Assembly: GCA_026386995.1 (NCBI GenBank) | Contig: JAPLMO010000226.1 | Span: forward strand, 1 to 5,731 | DNA length: 5,731 nucleotides | Reading direction: 5' to 3' | Source: Planctomycetota bacterium | Lineage (GTDB): Bacteria; Planctomycetota; Phycisphaerae; FEN-1346 | Part shown: piece after piece, positions 5,257-5,731 of the stretch | How the letters are laid out: each line of letters opens with the position of its first letter | Position numbering within the stretch: position 1 is the stretch's first letter | Position numbers and translations under genes: made by a program | Notes under the pieces: generated by a model | Told to the model about the DNA's origin: nothing | The model's input: only the letters and a program-made list of their open reading frames with translations | Database searches by the model: none

Positions 5257-5731
5257 ATGCCACGCAATCGCATCTCGCGCCGCCAACTGCTCACGGGTTC
5301 CCTGAAGGCCGCCGCGGCGGCCGCCGCGCTGTCGGTCGTGCCGCGCAGCGTCCTCGGCGGCGCGGCCCGGCCAGCGCCCAGCAACGTGCTGACGCACGCC
5401 ATCATCGGCGTCGGCGGCATGGGCAACGGCCACGTCGAGTACGTCCTCGGCGACTCGGGGGCGCGGCTGCTGGCGATCTCCGACGTCGACGCCAATCACC
5501 TGGCCGCGACGCTCAAGCGGTGTCCGAAATCGTGCAAGGGGTACAAGGATTTCCGCGAGGTCCTGGACCGCGGCGACGTCGACGTCGTGCACATCGCCAC
5601 CCCGCCGCACTGGCACGCCGTCATGAGCGTGATGGCCGCCCAGGCGGGCTGCGACATCTGGTGCGAGAAGCCCATGACCCGCACGATCGGCGAGGGCCGG
5701 CCGGTGGTCGAGGCCGTCCAGCGCTATGGTC
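5257..5731 (+). CDS. Tat-exported Gfo/Idh/MocA family oxidoreductase, N-terminal part
   Basis: The 158 complete codons visible encode the start of an NAD(P)-dependent dehydrogenase of the glucose-fructose oxidoreductase/inositol dehydrogenase family, which act on sugars and related polyols. The N-terminus is a twin-arginine signal, SRRQLL (7-12), followed by an Ala-rich hydrophobic stretch (about 18-28), so the folded enzyme would be exported with its cofactor. The Rossmann fold begins at THAIIGVGGMGNGH (46-59), with GxGxxG at 51-56. SDVD (75-78) supplies the acidic residue at the end of strand 2. IATPPHWHAVMSVMAAQAG (113-131) and the family signature EKP (137-139) follow. The ATG at 5257 has GGGAGGT 8 nt upstream. 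The C-terminal substrate domain is outside the window, so the substrate cannot be named. A similar domain order is very common in planctomycetes. Confidence 0.95.
   Translation, partial: MPRNRISRRQLLTGSLKAAAAAAALSVVPRSVLGGAARPAPSNVLTHAIIGVGGMGNGHVEYVLGDSGARLLAISDVDANHLAATLKRCPKSCKGYKDFREVLDRGDVDVVHIATPPHWHAVMSVMAAQAGCDIWCEKPMTRTIGEGRPVVEAVQRYG

Overview
This is a GC-rich bacterial window in which almost all the DNA is coding. It holds four genes on the minus strand (1-4269) and two on the plus strand (4671 to the right edge). The best guess at the host is Planctomycetota or a relative. This rests on the very high GC, a Tat-exported Gfo/Idh/MocA-type oxidoreductase (a family greatly expanded in that phylum), Gly/Ala/Pro-rich exported proteins, and a MotB-like subtype of OmpA domain. 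It is an inference from gene style, because no marker gene is present.

Minus-strand block, in order of coordinates. Positions 1-1209 hold the N-terminal 403 residues of an AddB/RexB-like helicase-nuclease subunit (GTG start, cut by the left edge). Positions 1404-2168 hold an OmpA-domain lipoprotein. Positions 2486-2998 hold a thioredoxin-fold lipoprotein with a CAAC active site and a TTG start. Positions 3175-4269 hold an exported helical protein with a glycine-rich tail. The gaps between them are 176-317 bp, and three of the four genes have their own promoter-like -35/-10 pair, so this looks like separate transcription units rather than one operon. The middle three products are all exported to the envelope or periplasm.

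The plus-strand block diverges from it across a 401-bp intergenic region. It holds a stand-alone response-regulator receiver protein (4671-5090) and then the start of a Tat-signal Gfo/Idh/MocA oxidoreductase (5257 to the edge), which has its own promoter candidate.

The most distinctive non-coding signal is a REP-like palindrome present three times: an 11-bp arm, a 6-nt loop and the same arm inverted. One copy lies after the OmpA gene. Two lie head-to-head after the thioredoxin gene and form a 118-bp BIME- or MITE-like element with 40-bp ends. The T and A tracts flanking the stems have the wrong polarity for an intrinsic terminator, so the repeats are better read as a dispersed repeat family. 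I found no CRISPR array, tRNA, rRNA, phage, toxin-antitoxin or transposase gene, and nothing I would call a new multi-gene system.
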